Assembly: GCA_021323655.1 (NCBI GenBank) | Contig: JAJPKO010000058.1 | Span: 1-64,000, forward strand | Length of the DNA stretch: 64,000 nucleotides | DNA from: Acidobacteriaceae bacterium | GTDB taxonomy: Bacteria > Acidobacteriota > Terriglobia > Terriglobales > Acidobacteriaceae | Direction: 5' to 3' | Shown here: piece after piece, positions 26,707-34,998 of the stretch | Layout of the letters: each line of letters opens with the position of its first letter | How positions within the stretch are numbered: position 1 is the first letter of the stretch | Notes under the pieces: generated by a model | What the model saw: only the letters and a program-made list of their open reading frames with translations | Databases searched by the model: none | What the model was told of the DNA's origin: nothing | Translations under genes and position numbers: made by a program

Positions 26707-29700
26707 TCAGAATTGGAACTTCAAAGCAACCTGGCCGACCCGCTGGCTGTTCGGTTGCACTGACGAGATCACGCCGAACGTAGTACCTCCCAGGTATCCG
26801 TTCGGGTTAGCGAACTGCGTGTGATTGAAGGCATTGAAGAACTCGGCGCGGAACTGCATATTCACCCGCTCTGTGATGAGCGTGTCTTTATGCAGCGCCA
26901 TGTTCCAGTTGTCGAACCCGGGCCCATGGAAGAACCGAGGTGCCGTATTGCCGAAGCTGCCCAGCGGCGGCAAGCTGAATCCCTGAGCCGTCATCCATAC
27001 ATTCCTGCACGTGCTGGACTGATGCGTCGGGCACGGGATAGGTTTGCGAGGATCGACAAAATGAACTTCACCTGTCAGGTCCGGTGTATCTAGTCCTGAT
27101 GTGCCGCGCAGCGATTGGTCAAACTGTCCGAAAAGGGTAACCGGGAAGCCGGTTGCAAGACGCGTAATGCCGGCAATCGCCCACCCCTTGACAAGCCGCC
27201 CAGGAGCGCCTGAGAACATCTCTTCAAACGGTATCGTGTAGATATAGCTTGCGACGAAATTATTCGTGACGTCGAAGTTCGAGAGCCCTCGACTTAGCGC
27301 CGGGTTCTCGTAGTTCGTACGATTGTTGAAGAATGAGCCGTTATCCAGCGACTTCGACCACGTATACCCTACAAGGAATGTTAAATTCCCGGTGCTCTTC
27401 TGCAGAGTCGTCTGCAGCGAGTTGTAACTTGAATTGGCGCCATTCCTCTCGTAGAACGAACTCCCGAACGTGTCGCAGTTGCAGGCAGCGTTGTAAGCGG
27501 TATTCGGGGAGCTGAGAGGCCCGCGAGTGCCGTACACCAGACTGCCGTCCGGCCGCGTGAAGACCTGATCTTCAAGAAAGCGCCCGCACTGCAGCGTACC
27601 CGCCATCACTCCGGACCCTCGCAGGCTCATGCACAGGTTCGGATCTCCCGGATTTGCTTCGACAAGGGATATGAGATGGTGCGCCACGCTGCCCACGTAC
27701 CCAATGCTGAACAGCAGCGACGGTGCCAGCTCCCGCTGGAGAGTAACGTTGTAATGAATTCCGTAAGGCAGCTTGTTGTGAATGTCGTATCCAATCTGTC
27801 CGCCCAACGGCAGATAAGGCGTGAAGTCGAAGTTTCTTGCCGCCTGGCTTCCGGGCTGCGGAATCACGTAAGGGAACTTTTGCCCCTGGGACGCGCCCGT
27901 AGACCGCGTCCGGAAAGGCTCCTCAAACAGAGGCGGCGCGGACGATGACCAGTATTCGCTGAAAGGCAGACCTCCGATGATCCAGTACAACGTCTGGTCC
28001 TGGATCGCGTTGTAAAAGAGTCCCGAGCCAAACCGAATGCTCGTCTTGCCCGGCGCGCCCACAAGCTTCCCGAGAAGTCCCGTCGAGGCGGTGGGTGCGT
28101 ATGCCAGCCCGAAACGCGGAGCGAAGTGATTGTACTGGGTGGAACCCAGCGTCCTGGAAACCCCCGGATCGCCCGGATACACCAGGCCTATCGGAGCGTT
28201 CGGATACTGTACCGATTGCTCACCCGGAACAATCGTCTGAATCTTGTCTTGCGTGTCATACCATGGCGTGCTGAACTCCCAGCGTAGCCCAGCATTCAAC
28301 GTCAGGTTCGGAGTCACGCGAATCGAGTCCTGTATGAACGCCCCGCCGTATTTGCTCCGGCCATCCAATTGTTGCACGCTGTTCTGCGAATAACTCGTCG
28401 GTGATCCCAGCAGATAATCCGCCACGTCATACCCGGTTTCGCCACCGTCGAAGCTGAACGACCCGAGGAACGAGCTGCCGTTGCGATTATTCAATTGGTA
28501 GTACCGATACTCTCCTCCGAACTTCAGAGTATGGCGGCCCACCACCTTGGTGAAGTTGTCCGCGACCGCGTACGTATTCTGAATTGAATTCGTCGTGCCC
28601 GGCTCACCAAAGTTGAAGTTGTTCAGCGAAATATCAGGCACAGCCATGAAGCCCGGAGGGCCTCCGTTATTGATGCCCAGCGTCCCTGTCCCGGTAACAA
28701 AACCCATGCTGCTCAGCGAAGGCGCGGCGGCTCCGGACGTAGCGACCCTTGCAACAATCCGCGTGTAACTCAGCCGGAATAAATTCACCGCGGTCGGATT
28801 AATCGTCAAGGTGTTGCTGAGCGTGGCCAACTGGTCCCGGTTCGCATTTGCGGATCCGAAGCCGGTAGGGAAGCTGTTCGCTCCGCCTCCATAAGGATCG
28901 AATGAGCTAAAGTCTTCCATGTGGTAATAGGCTGACCAATCGCCGGTCTTCGCAGTGTTAAAATCCACTCGCTGCCCTATCTTGTGATCGATCGAATCGA
29001 TGGATGCGACGGAGACGAAGTTGTAGCCGCTGTTACCTGTCACATTCGGCGCCGGAATAAACCGCAGCGTGCCCACCGCAGCCGGGGAAAACGCGCTGGT
29101 AGGAATGTTGCCGTCAGGAAAGACGCTGGAATAGGGTTCGCCGTCCGTAACCGTCTTCCCAAGCCGCTGCGACAGCACCTGCGCCCAATAAGTCCCGGTC
29201 ACCGTACCCGTCAGATGTTCCACGCCGATCTTGCCCTGACGCTCGTCGTTTGTGGGAACCAGCGTTGTGTTGCCGGCCCCGCCGTTCACCTGCCGGTCGC
29301 CCTGGTAGTCCGTGAACCAGAACAGCTTGTTCTTGATCGCCGGCCCGCCAACCGCGAACCCGTACTGATTCTTCTTCAGCGCTCCTTTGGTCTTCGCAAA
29401 ATATCCCTTCGAGTCCATCGCATCGTTGCGAAGGAATTCGAACACCGTGCCGTGAATGCTATTGGTGCCGCTTTTGGTAACGGTGTTCATGATCGCGCCG
29501 CTGAAGCGTCCGTATTCGGCGTCAAAGGTATCCGTCAGCAGCCGAAACTCTTCAATCGAATCCAGGTTCGGTTGCACACCGGCCTCGAAGTTCGCGCCGC
29601 CTGAGACATCCGCGCCATTGATTAAGAATCCATTGCTTTGTTCACGCTCTCCGTTTACTGAGAACGTGCCCGGCCCCTGATTGCTCGCGTTCCCGGGCGA

Positions 29701-30201
29701 TGCCGCCGGCGCAACTCCCGGCTGCAGCCCGAATAGATCGAGGAAGCTCCGGCCGTTCAGCGGCATCTGCGAAATCTGCTTCTCATTGATCACCTGCCCC
29801 AGCTGTGTATCGGTCGTCTCTACGTGCGCGGCATTGGCCGAAACACTCACTTGCTCGCTCGTGCTCCCCACCTGCATCACAACGTCGATGCGCCGCTGCT
29901 CGTCAACCGTGAGGACAACGCCCTCCTCAACAAAGTCCTTAAACCCCGTGTGCGCCACGCGAACCGAGTAGCGCCCGACCGGCAACGCCTGGATGCGATA
30001 TGCACCGCTTGCATCCGTCATCGACGACTTCTCCAGTCCCGTGGCTTCGTTCCTCGCAACTACCTGAACGCCTGGAATCACTGCGCCGGAAGAATCTTTG
30101 ACAGTCCCGAGAATCGTTCCCGATACCTCCGCTGCCGCGGTTAAAGCCCCCAATAAGGCCAAACAGCCTATCACCAACCATGCCGACCATCCCCGCTTCA
30201 T
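26707..30201 (-). CDS. Oar-like TonB-dependent outer-membrane receptor with N-terminal carboxypeptidase-regulatory domain
   Basis: About 1164 residues from ATG 30201, which has GAGGAGG just upstream. The signal peptide is WSAWLVIGCLALLGALTAAA. Next comes a carboxypeptidase-regulatory-like Ig domain (GTILGTVKDSSGAVIPGVQV, YRIQALPVGRYSVRVAHTGF). The plug domain includes QISQMPLNGRSFLDLFGLQP and SIEEFRLLTDTFDAEYGRFS with GAIMNTVTKSGTN. The long beta-barrel ends VGQVALKFQF with the terminal Phe needed for outer-membrane insertion. It should import large ligands such as oligosaccharides using TonB energy. I see no clear TonB box, as is usual for this subgroup. It is divergent from the Gfo/Idh-ApbE-DoxX operon across a 490-base control region, so the two may share regulation. 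Confidence 0.9.
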   Translation of the reverse strand: MKRGWSAWLVIGCLALLGALTAAAEVSGTILGTVKDSSGAVIPGVQVVARNEATGLEKSSMTDASGAYRIQALPVGRYSVRVAHTGFKDFVEEGVVLTVDEQRRIDVVMQVGSTSEQVSVSANAAHVETTDTQLGQVINEKQISQMPLNGRSFLDLFGLQPGVAPAASPGNASNQGPGTFSVNGEREQSNGFLINGADVSGGANFEAGVQPNLDSIEEFRLLTDTFDAEYGRFSGAIMNTVTKSGTNSIHGTVFEFLRNDAMDSKGYFAKTKGALKKNQYGFAVGGPAIKNKLFWFTDYQGDRQVNGGAGNTTLVPTNDERQGKIGVEHLTGTVTGTYWAQVLSQRLGKTVTDGEPYSSVFPDGNIPTSAFSPAAVGTLRFIPAPNVTGNSGYNFVSVASIDSIDHKIGQRVDFNTAKTGDWSAYYHMEDFSSFDPYGGGANSFPTGFGSANANRDQLATLSNTLTINPTAVNLFRLSYTRIVARVATSGAAAPSLSSMGFVTGTGTLGINNGGPPGFMAVPDISLNNFNFGEPGTTNSIQNTYAVADNFTKVVGRHTLKFGGEYRYYQLNNRNGSSFLGSFSFDGGETGYDVADYLLGSPTSYSQNSVQQLDGRSKYGGAFIQDSIRVTPNLTLNAGLRWEFSTPWYDTQDKIQTIVPGEQSVQYPNAPIGLVYPGDPGVSRTLGSTQYNHFAPRFGLAYAPTASTGLLGKLVGAPGKTSIRFGSGLFYNAIQDQTLYWIIGGLPFSEYWSSSAPPLFEEPFRTRSTGASQGQKFPYVIPQPGSQAARNFDFTPYLPLGGQIGYDIHNKLPYGIHYNVTLQRELAPSLLFSIGYVGSVAHHLISLVEANPGDPNLCMSLRGSGVMAGTLQCGRFLEDQVFTRPDGSLVYGTRGPLSSPNTAYNAACNCDTFGSSFYERNGANSSYNSLQTTLQKSTGNLTFLVGYTWSKSLDNGSFFNNRTNYENPALSRGLSNFDVTNNFVASYIYTIPFEEMFSGAPGRLVKGWAIAGITRLATGFPVTLFGQFDQSLRGTSGLDTPDLTGEVHFVDPRKPIPCPTHQSSTCRNVWMTAQGFSLPPLGSFGNTAPRFFHGPGFDNWNMALHKDTLITERVNMQFRAEFFNAFNHTQFANPNGYLGGTTFGVISSVQPNSQRVGQVALKFQF

Positions 30202-30402
30202 CTCAACCCTCCTCAAAATTATTTAGTCCCTAGTTCTTCGAAATCGAGAGGCGCCTAGTGGCTTCTCCGGGAGGGGGGCCCAATTTGCAATCATCGCGTT
30301 CTTCCTGACCTGTTAAGCGGAATCTCCCACCGAAAGAATCCTTCTTTTTGCCATCATGCGCAGAAAGGTACGCATAAATACGCCATTTGTCAAAACATTT
30401 TT

Positions 30403-30431
30403 TTTACATGCAGTAAATCAGGTGCTATACT
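30403..30431 (+). promoter_or_regulatory. Near-consensus sigma-70 promoter of the Gfo/Idh-ApbE-DoxX operon
   Basis: TTTACA (30403-30408), a 17-base spacer and TATACT (30426-30431) lie within a T-rich stretch. Transcription would begin near 30438, leaving a leader of about 255 bases before the GTG at 30693. A 21-bp palindrome at 30526-30546 lies inside that leader. Confidence 0.6.
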
Positions 30432-30525
30432 CCGCTTTTGTCGTTGCTTTGCTTCATCTTTTGGTGGCGAAGCACAATCTCCCGGATGTCGGCGGCGGGT
30501 TGCGCATCGGGGCAGCCGTCGCGGA

Positions 30526-30546
30526 ACGAGGAACCTGGTTCCTCGT
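30526..30546 (+). promoter_or_regulatory. 21-bp palindrome in the operon leader
   Basis: ACGAGGAACC and GGTTCCTCGT are perfect 10-base inverted arms around a single T. As DNA it is a dimeric-regulator site; as RNA a loop of one base is too tight unless the inner pairs open. It lies about 90 bases after the predicted transcription start, so a repressor bound here could act as a roadblock. The cognate regulator is unknown. Confidence 0.45.
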
Positions 30547-30692
30547 AGATCTCAAATCAGACGTAGGATGGCCGAGGTAAAAATTTCAGCATTGCAGCGT
30601 CGAAGCAACTTTAAACCGATCCCCGTGTGGGACCTTGTTGTAAGGCAGCTTCTGCTGCAAACTGGCGAAGGCGCAGATCTAGGAGGTACCTG

Positions 30693-32069
30693 GTGTCAAT
30701 AGGCCGTTCGGCGAACAGGATGAGAAGAACGCGAGGGTTCTCGCCAGCTATGCGAAAGTTCGGGCGCCGACATTTTCTAAAGGCCGTCGGCGGCGTTTCG
30801 GCACTGGCTGCATTCGGAGCAACCGTCGCATTTGAAGGGCCCCGCCGACGTGGCCCGGTTCGTGTCGCACTGATCGGCGCGGGCGCCCAGGGCGAGGTCC
30901 TGTGCAATAGCCTCGACCCGTTTGTCGCTCAGCTCGCGGCTGTCTGCGATATCAGGCCATCCACCAAGGCGACCGCGGAGCAGCAACAAGGGGTGAAGTG
31001 GTATCAGGACTGGCGCCAGATGCTGAACGATGGCTCCATCGAGGCGGTCATGATCGCCACTCCGCTGTGTACCCACGCCGAGATCGCCGCCGGTTGCCTG
31101 GACGCCGGCAAGCACGTGTTCTGCGAGACCGGCATAGCCCAGGATGCCGCCGGCTGCGAGCGCTTGATCGCGGCCGCACAAAGGAGCGGACGCATTCTCC
31201 ACATCGGCTATCAGCACTATTATGAGCCGCTCTACTGGGCCGCATTCAACAACATCATGAGGCAAAACCTCCTCGGCGACGTCTTCGCCATTGAGGCCTG
31301 CTGCCCCACCAGCCACTCCGAACGCGTGCCCGTCAACCCGGACGACGCCGGCTTCGACCCTCGTCCCTGGGGATATGCATCCCTCGATCAGCTGATGAAC
31401 TGGCGGCTCTACCGGCGCTACTCCGCCGGTCCGATGGGCGAGTGGGGCGGGCGCGTGATCTCCCTCATCAACTGGTTCCTGGGCGGACCTCCCACCGCCG
31501 TGCAGGCAACCGGCGGTATCTATACCTACAAGGATGACCGCGATGTCAATGACCACGTCTTTGTAACGCTCGAATATCCCTATTCGAGAACGACGACCCT
31601 CTCTCTCATCCCGTCCAATGGGTTTGTGCAACCATACATGCAGATCATGGGCAAGAAAGGCACGCTGATCCTCTCTGAGGGCGAGTCCCTGCTCTTCATG
31701 GAGGACCAGGACAACTCCACTCAGTTGTCCACCGCGCCGGTCGGAGGCACGCAGTCTATCATGGATGCCTCGGCAAGCCGCCGCGCCGAGGGCGCCAATC
31801 ATTCCACGCTCGCACAAGGCGCGGTTGCGGGACAGGCCGGCAACACGGCCGCCTTCCAGAACGAGATCGTCGCATTCTGCGGTTCGATTCGAGCCGGGGC
31901 TCCGCTGCGCGGTTCGCTCTCCGATGCCCGGAACGTCACCCTCGGCTGCCTCGCAATCGATAAGGCCATCGAGAGACAGACCCGGGTCATGACGCAACTT
32001 CATGCGAAGATGGACCGCCATGCCCTGTTCGATCAAGACGAAAGACAAACTGCCTATGCGCGAAGTTAA
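30693..32069 (+). CDS. Tat-exported Gfo/Idh/MocA-family protein with degenerate active site
   Basis: About 458 residues from GTG 30693, chosen because AGGAGG (30681-30686) lies six bases upstream. Longer or shorter starts lack such a site. A Tat signal (KFGRRHFLKAVGGVSALAAF) directs it to the periplasm with bound cofactor. The Rossmann loop is intact (VRVALIGAGAQGEVL). The usual catalytic EKP Lys is missing (HVFCETGIAQDAAGC), and the conserved active-site His of the second domain is replaced (MGEWGGRVISLINWF). The related protein at 33698 keeps both residues and shares FDPRPWGY, GGIY-YKD-R and V-DH-FVT. This protein may therefore bind NAD(P) without the standard chemistry, or act as partner of its paralogue. 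First gene of a five-gene forward operon. Confidence 0.82.
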   Translation: MSIGRSANRMRRTRGFSPAMRKFGRRHFLKAVGGVSALAAFGATVAFEGPRRRGPVRVALIGAGAQGEVLCNSLDPFVAQLAAVCDIRPSTKATAEQQQGVKWYQDWRQMLNDGSIEAVMIATPLCTHAEIAAGCLDAGKHVFCETGIAQDAAGCERLIAAAQRSGRILHIGYQHYYEPLYWAAFNNIMRQNLLGDVFAIEACCPTSHSERVPVNPDDAGFDPRPWGYASLDQLMNWRLYRRYSAGPMGEWGGRVISLINWFLGGPPTAVQATGGIYTYKDDRDVNDHVFVTLEYPYSRTTTLSLIPSNGFVQPYMQIMGKKGTLILSEGESLLFMEDQDNSTQLSTAPVGGTQSIMDASASRRAEGANHSTLAQGAVAGQAGNTAAFQNEIVAFCGSIRAGAPLRGSLSDARNVTLGCLAIDKAIERQTRVMTQLHAKMDRHALFDQDERQTAYARS

Positions 32070-33102
32070 CGGCGACGGCGCCATGCCCAACAGAGCTCCA
32101 TCCCGACGCGAAGTCTTCTCCCGCTGGCACACATGCCGTCCGTCCGCGCCGCCCAGGGAAGACTGGATCCGCATCTCGCACTCCGCAATGGCCTGCACCT
32201 TCGACGCCATCGTTTCCCCCGAGTGCGAGCCCGGCATCGGCGCCGCGCAGGAATATCTACGGAGCGTCGACCGCCTGGAGTCCATCCTCTCCGTCTTCCG
32301 CGCCGAGAGCGAAGTCAGCATGCTGAATCGCTCCGCGGCCGAACATCCGGTTTGGGTAGGACCCGAGCTCTTTGCCCTGCTCCAGTGCTGTGAGCGGTTG
32401 CATCGCGAGACAGATGGTGCCTTTGACGTAACCTCCGGCGCGCTCACCAGATGTTGGGGTTTTGAGAATCGCAGCCCGGCACTCCCATCCCCCGAGGCTC
32501 TCAAAGCGGCGCGCGGATCCTCCGGCTTCCGGCACGTCACCCTGCATCCGGACGGCGCCGTCTCATTTCGCTCCGCCGGCCTGCGCATCAACTTCGGCAG
32601 CATCGGAAAAGGGTATGCACTCGATCAGGGTGCCGCAACGATGCGCGCGCGCGGAGTGACGACCGCCCTGCTCAGCGCCGCAAACAGCAGTGCGTTCGCC
32701 CTGGGCAGCGGTCCCGGCGGCGCCGGCTGGCGTGTGGGCCTCCGTCATCCGGTCTTTAAGAACCAGCGGTTTGCAACATTACTGTTGCGTTCCTGCGCCC
32801 TCGGAACCAGCGGTCAGGAAGAACAAGGCTTTGAGATCGATGGCCAGCGCTATGGGCACATTCTCGATCCGCGTTCTGGCTTTCCGGCAAGAGGTGTCCT
32901 CAGCGCCACCGTGCTGGCCGGTTCCGCGGCCCAGTCTGACGCTCTCGCCACGGCGTTCTTCGTTGGCGGCATGCCCTTGGCCGAGCGCTATTGCGCTGCG
33001 CACCCGGGCATCGTCGCCGTCATGCTTCTGGAGGATGATTTATCGCGCCCGATCGTGGTCGGATCGAGCAATCACGTGGAGGTGAATCTTGGGAATATAT
33101 AG
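32056..33102 (+). CDS. apbE: ApbE-family FAD:protein FMN transferase
   Basis: About 348 residues. ApbE enzymes attach FMN covalently to Thr or Ser of exported redox proteins. Family motifs visible are SVDRLESILSVFRAESEVS, GAFDVTSGALTRCWGF, INFGSIGKGYALDQGA (FAD site), HILDPRSGFPARG and SAAQSDALATAFFVGG (metal site region). The N-terminus has SRREVFSRW but no hydrophobic stretch, so no convincing signal peptide is seen. The start is uncertain: ATG 32056 overlaps the preceding gene by 14 bases, and ATG 32083 is the alternative. The DoxX gene begins inside its last codons. I found no protein in the window with a clear flavinylation motif (D-x-x-[ST]-x-A-[ST] type), so its target is probably elsewhere or non-canonical. 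Confidence 0.87.
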   Translation: MREVNGDGAMPNRAPSRREVFSRWHTCRPSAPPREDWIRISHSAMACTFDAIVSPECEPGIGAAQEYLRSVDRLESILSVFRAESEVSMLNRSAAEHPVWVGPELFALLQCCERLHRETDGAFDVTSGALTRCWGFENRSPALPSPEALKAARGSSGFRHVTLHPDGAVSFRSAGLRINFGSIGKGYALDQGAATMRARGVTTALLSAANSSAFALGSGPGGAGWRVGLRHPVFKNQRFATLLLRSCALGTSGQEEQGFEIDGQRYGHILDPRSGFPARGVLSATVLAGSAAQSDALATAFFVGGMPLAERYCAAHPGIVAVMLLEDDLSRPIVVGSSNHVEVNLGNI

Positions 33103-33658
33103 ACCGGCGCCGTCCTCGCTCTCCGGATTCCAGCAGTTTGCGCTGGTTGCTCTGCGCATCCTCATCGGCTGGCATTTTCTCTACGAGGGCTATTACAAAC
33201 TCGTCGTGCCTGCATGGGCATCCGACGGCACGCGCCTGGGGCCATGGACCGCGGAAGGCTATCTGGCGGGAGCCACAGGTTCTGTCGGACGCCTGCTCCA
33301 CGCGCTGTTCGCTGCGGGCTGGGGACATGCCATCGACCTCGCGGTCATCGCCATCCTGCTCGCCATCGGCCTCTCCCTCATCCTCGGAGCGTTCACTCAG
33401 GCAGGATGCGTTGCGGCCCTGGTCATGCTCGGCCTCTTCTACATCACCTCGATCCCGCTCACCAGCGCCCCCCAGCCTGGCCAGGAAGGTCACTTCCTCA
33501 TCGTGGACAGAAATCTGGTCGAGTTCGCGGCGGTCCTCTTGCTTTGGTCTTTTCGACTCGGCCGCATCGCGGGCCTCGATGCCGTCTTCTCTGAGTGGCG
33601 CGTCGAGCGCAGGTCTTCGTCGGCGCCCCATGAAAATACGCAAACCGCCGCGGGTTGA
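33089..33658 (+). CDS. DoxX/DoxD-family inner-membrane protein
   Basis: 189 residues with four hydrophobic helices (FALVALRILIGWHFLYEGYY; ALFAAGWGHAIDLAVIAILL; AIGLSLILGAFTQAGCVAAL; FAAVLLLWSF). The first helix, ending FLYEGYYKL, is the DoxX signature. DoxX relatives are small membrane proteins linked to quinone or thiol redox, for example the DoxD subunit of thiosulfate:quinone oxidoreductase. The TTG start at 33089 is decided by GGAGG six bases upstream, and the gene overlaps apbE by 14 bases. Placed between apbE and a second Gfo/Idh gene, it could pass electrons from a periplasmic oxidoreductase into the quinone pool. That role is inference. Confidence 0.82.
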   Translation: MGIYRPAPSSLSGFQQFALVALRILIGWHFLYEGYYKLVVPAWASDGTRLGPWTAEGYLAGATGSVGRLLHALFAAGWGHAIDLAVIAILLAIGLSLILGAFTQAGCVAALVMLGLFYITSIPLTSAPQPGQEGHFLIVDRNLVEFAAVLLLWSFRLGRIAGLDAVFSEWRVERRSSSAPHENTQTAAG

Positions 33659-33697
33659 TGGCCCCTTCTAACTGGGATTGGAGCTAAAAGACACGTT

Positions 33698-34915
33698 ATG
33701 TACTTGACTTCGGAGCAGAAGCGCATCGGACAACGAAACTTCTGGGCAGTGGTCGGCCCGGACCTTAACCCTGACCGGCTGAAACTGGAGACCTGTATCC
33801 CCCGCGGCTTTCCCGGCGGCCCGGTCAGGGGCGGCATCGTCGGTGTCGGAGGCCAGGGCTCCGTCCTGCTGAACGCCTGTCGGCCGGAGTTTATCGACCT
33901 CGTCGCCGTCTGCGATATCAATCCCGCCCACCAGACCCGGGCGTGCAACTATCTGGCCTCCCAGGGATGGAAACAGCCCACCCAGTACACAGACTGGCGG
34001 GAGATGGCGCACAAAGAGAATCTCGAGGTCGTCATCATCGCCACTCCGCTCTGGAGCCATGCCGAGATCGCATCCGGCTTCCTCGAGGCCGGAACCAACG
34101 TCCTCTGCGAGAAGATGATGGCCCACGATGTAGCCGGTTGCCGCCAGATGATTGCGGCCGCCGACAAAGCGCATCGCAAACTCGAGATCGGCTATCCCCG
34201 CTTCTACGATTTCTTTCACCAAGCCATGGAGCAAAGCTTCTTCCGACCCCGGCGGCTCGGCGACATCCACTTCGTGCGCATGTTCACCGACAGAAATGAA
34301 TCCTGGCGCAGATACCAGCCCCCTCCCTTCCCGGGCTTCGATCCGCGTCCCTGGGGCTATCCCGACTGGGAGCACCTCAATAACTGGCGCATGTACGACG
34401 TCTATTCGCGTGGAATGATGGCCGAGCTGGCAAGCCATCTCACCTCCTGCGCCGACTGGCTCCTCGGAGCAGACCCCACCTCGGTCTACGCTTCGGGAGG
34501 AATCTACTACTACAAGGACGGCCGGCAGGTCGACGACCATATGTTCGTTACCTACCAGTATCCTGGGGGTTGCAACTTAGAGCTGGTCATGATCCTCACC
34601 AATGACTTCGAAGGTCTCTACGAGGAGTTCAACGGAACCGAGGGCACTCTGATTCTCAGCGAGACAGCCGGCCCGCTCTACTTTCCTAAAGACCCGAACT
34701 CCATTCACAAGGGCAAGGACAACGGGCTCACCCTCGATTTCTGGACCAACTTCGAAATCGCCTTCCGCACAGAGCTTTGGACCCTCTGCTCGGCTGCTCG
34801 CCACGGAACTCCTCTGCTGTGCGGTACCGCGCGGGGACTCTCGACCACTGTGCACTGCCTCGCCGGACAGGAGGCCGCCCGCACACAATCGCGCGTCGAA
34901 ATCTCCGCCACCTGA
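33698..34915 (+). CDS. Gfo/Idh/MocA-family oxidoreductase (intact active site)
   Basis: 405 residues. The Rossmann loop is VRGGIVGVGGQGSVLLN near residue 45. The catalytic Lys is retained in NVLCEKMMAHDVAGC (the canonical EKP has Met for Pro), and the second-domain His is retained in MAELASHLTSCADWLLG. The opening MYLTSEQKRIGQRNFWAVVG is not a signal peptide, so this copy appears cytoplasmic, unlike its Tat-exported paralogue at 30693. The two share long blocks (FDPRPWGY, ASGGIYYYKDGRQVDDHMF, GTEGTLILSE), so they arose by duplication and now flank apbE-doxX. Members oxidise or reduce sugars, often at C3, with NAD(P). Substrate unknown. The ceramidase-like gene follows after about 80 bases. 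Confidence 0.87.
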   Translation: MYLTSEQKRIGQRNFWAVVGPDLNPDRLKLETCIPRGFPGGPVRGGIVGVGGQGSVLLNACRPEFIDLVAVCDINPAHQTRACNYLASQGWKQPTQYTDWREMAHKENLEVVIIATPLWSHAEIASGFLEAGTNVLCEKMMAHDVAGCRQMIAAADKAHRKLEIGYPRFYDFFHQAMEQSFFRPRRLGDIHFVRMFTDRNESWRRYQPPPFPGFDPRPWGYPDWEHLNNWRMYDVYSRGMMAELASHLTSCADWLLGADPTSVYASGGIYYYKDGRQVDDHMFVTYQYPGGCNLELVMILTNDFEGLYEEFNGTEGTLILSETAGPLYFPKDPNSIHKGKDNGLTLDFWTNFEIAFRTELWTLCSAARHGTPLLCGTARGLSTTVHCLAGQEAARTQSRVEISAT

Positions 34916-34998
34916 ACGCGGCCTGACCTGCCGTGCCCACCGGCTGCGCAGATCGGCTGTCGCGCACACCATCCAATCAGAAAGGATATTTGGAACCT

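Noticed and set aside
30356-30580. Small forward frame of 74 codons upstream of the Gfo/Idh operon
   Set aside because: It covers the promoter and the palindrome, and has no ribosome site or similarity that I recognise.
30777-32603. Reverse-strand open frame of 608 codons
   Set aside because: It lies wholly antisense to the Gfo/Idh and apbE genes, has no recognisable motif, and is rich in Arg, Gly and Ala as expected for a shadow frame in GC-rich coding DNA.
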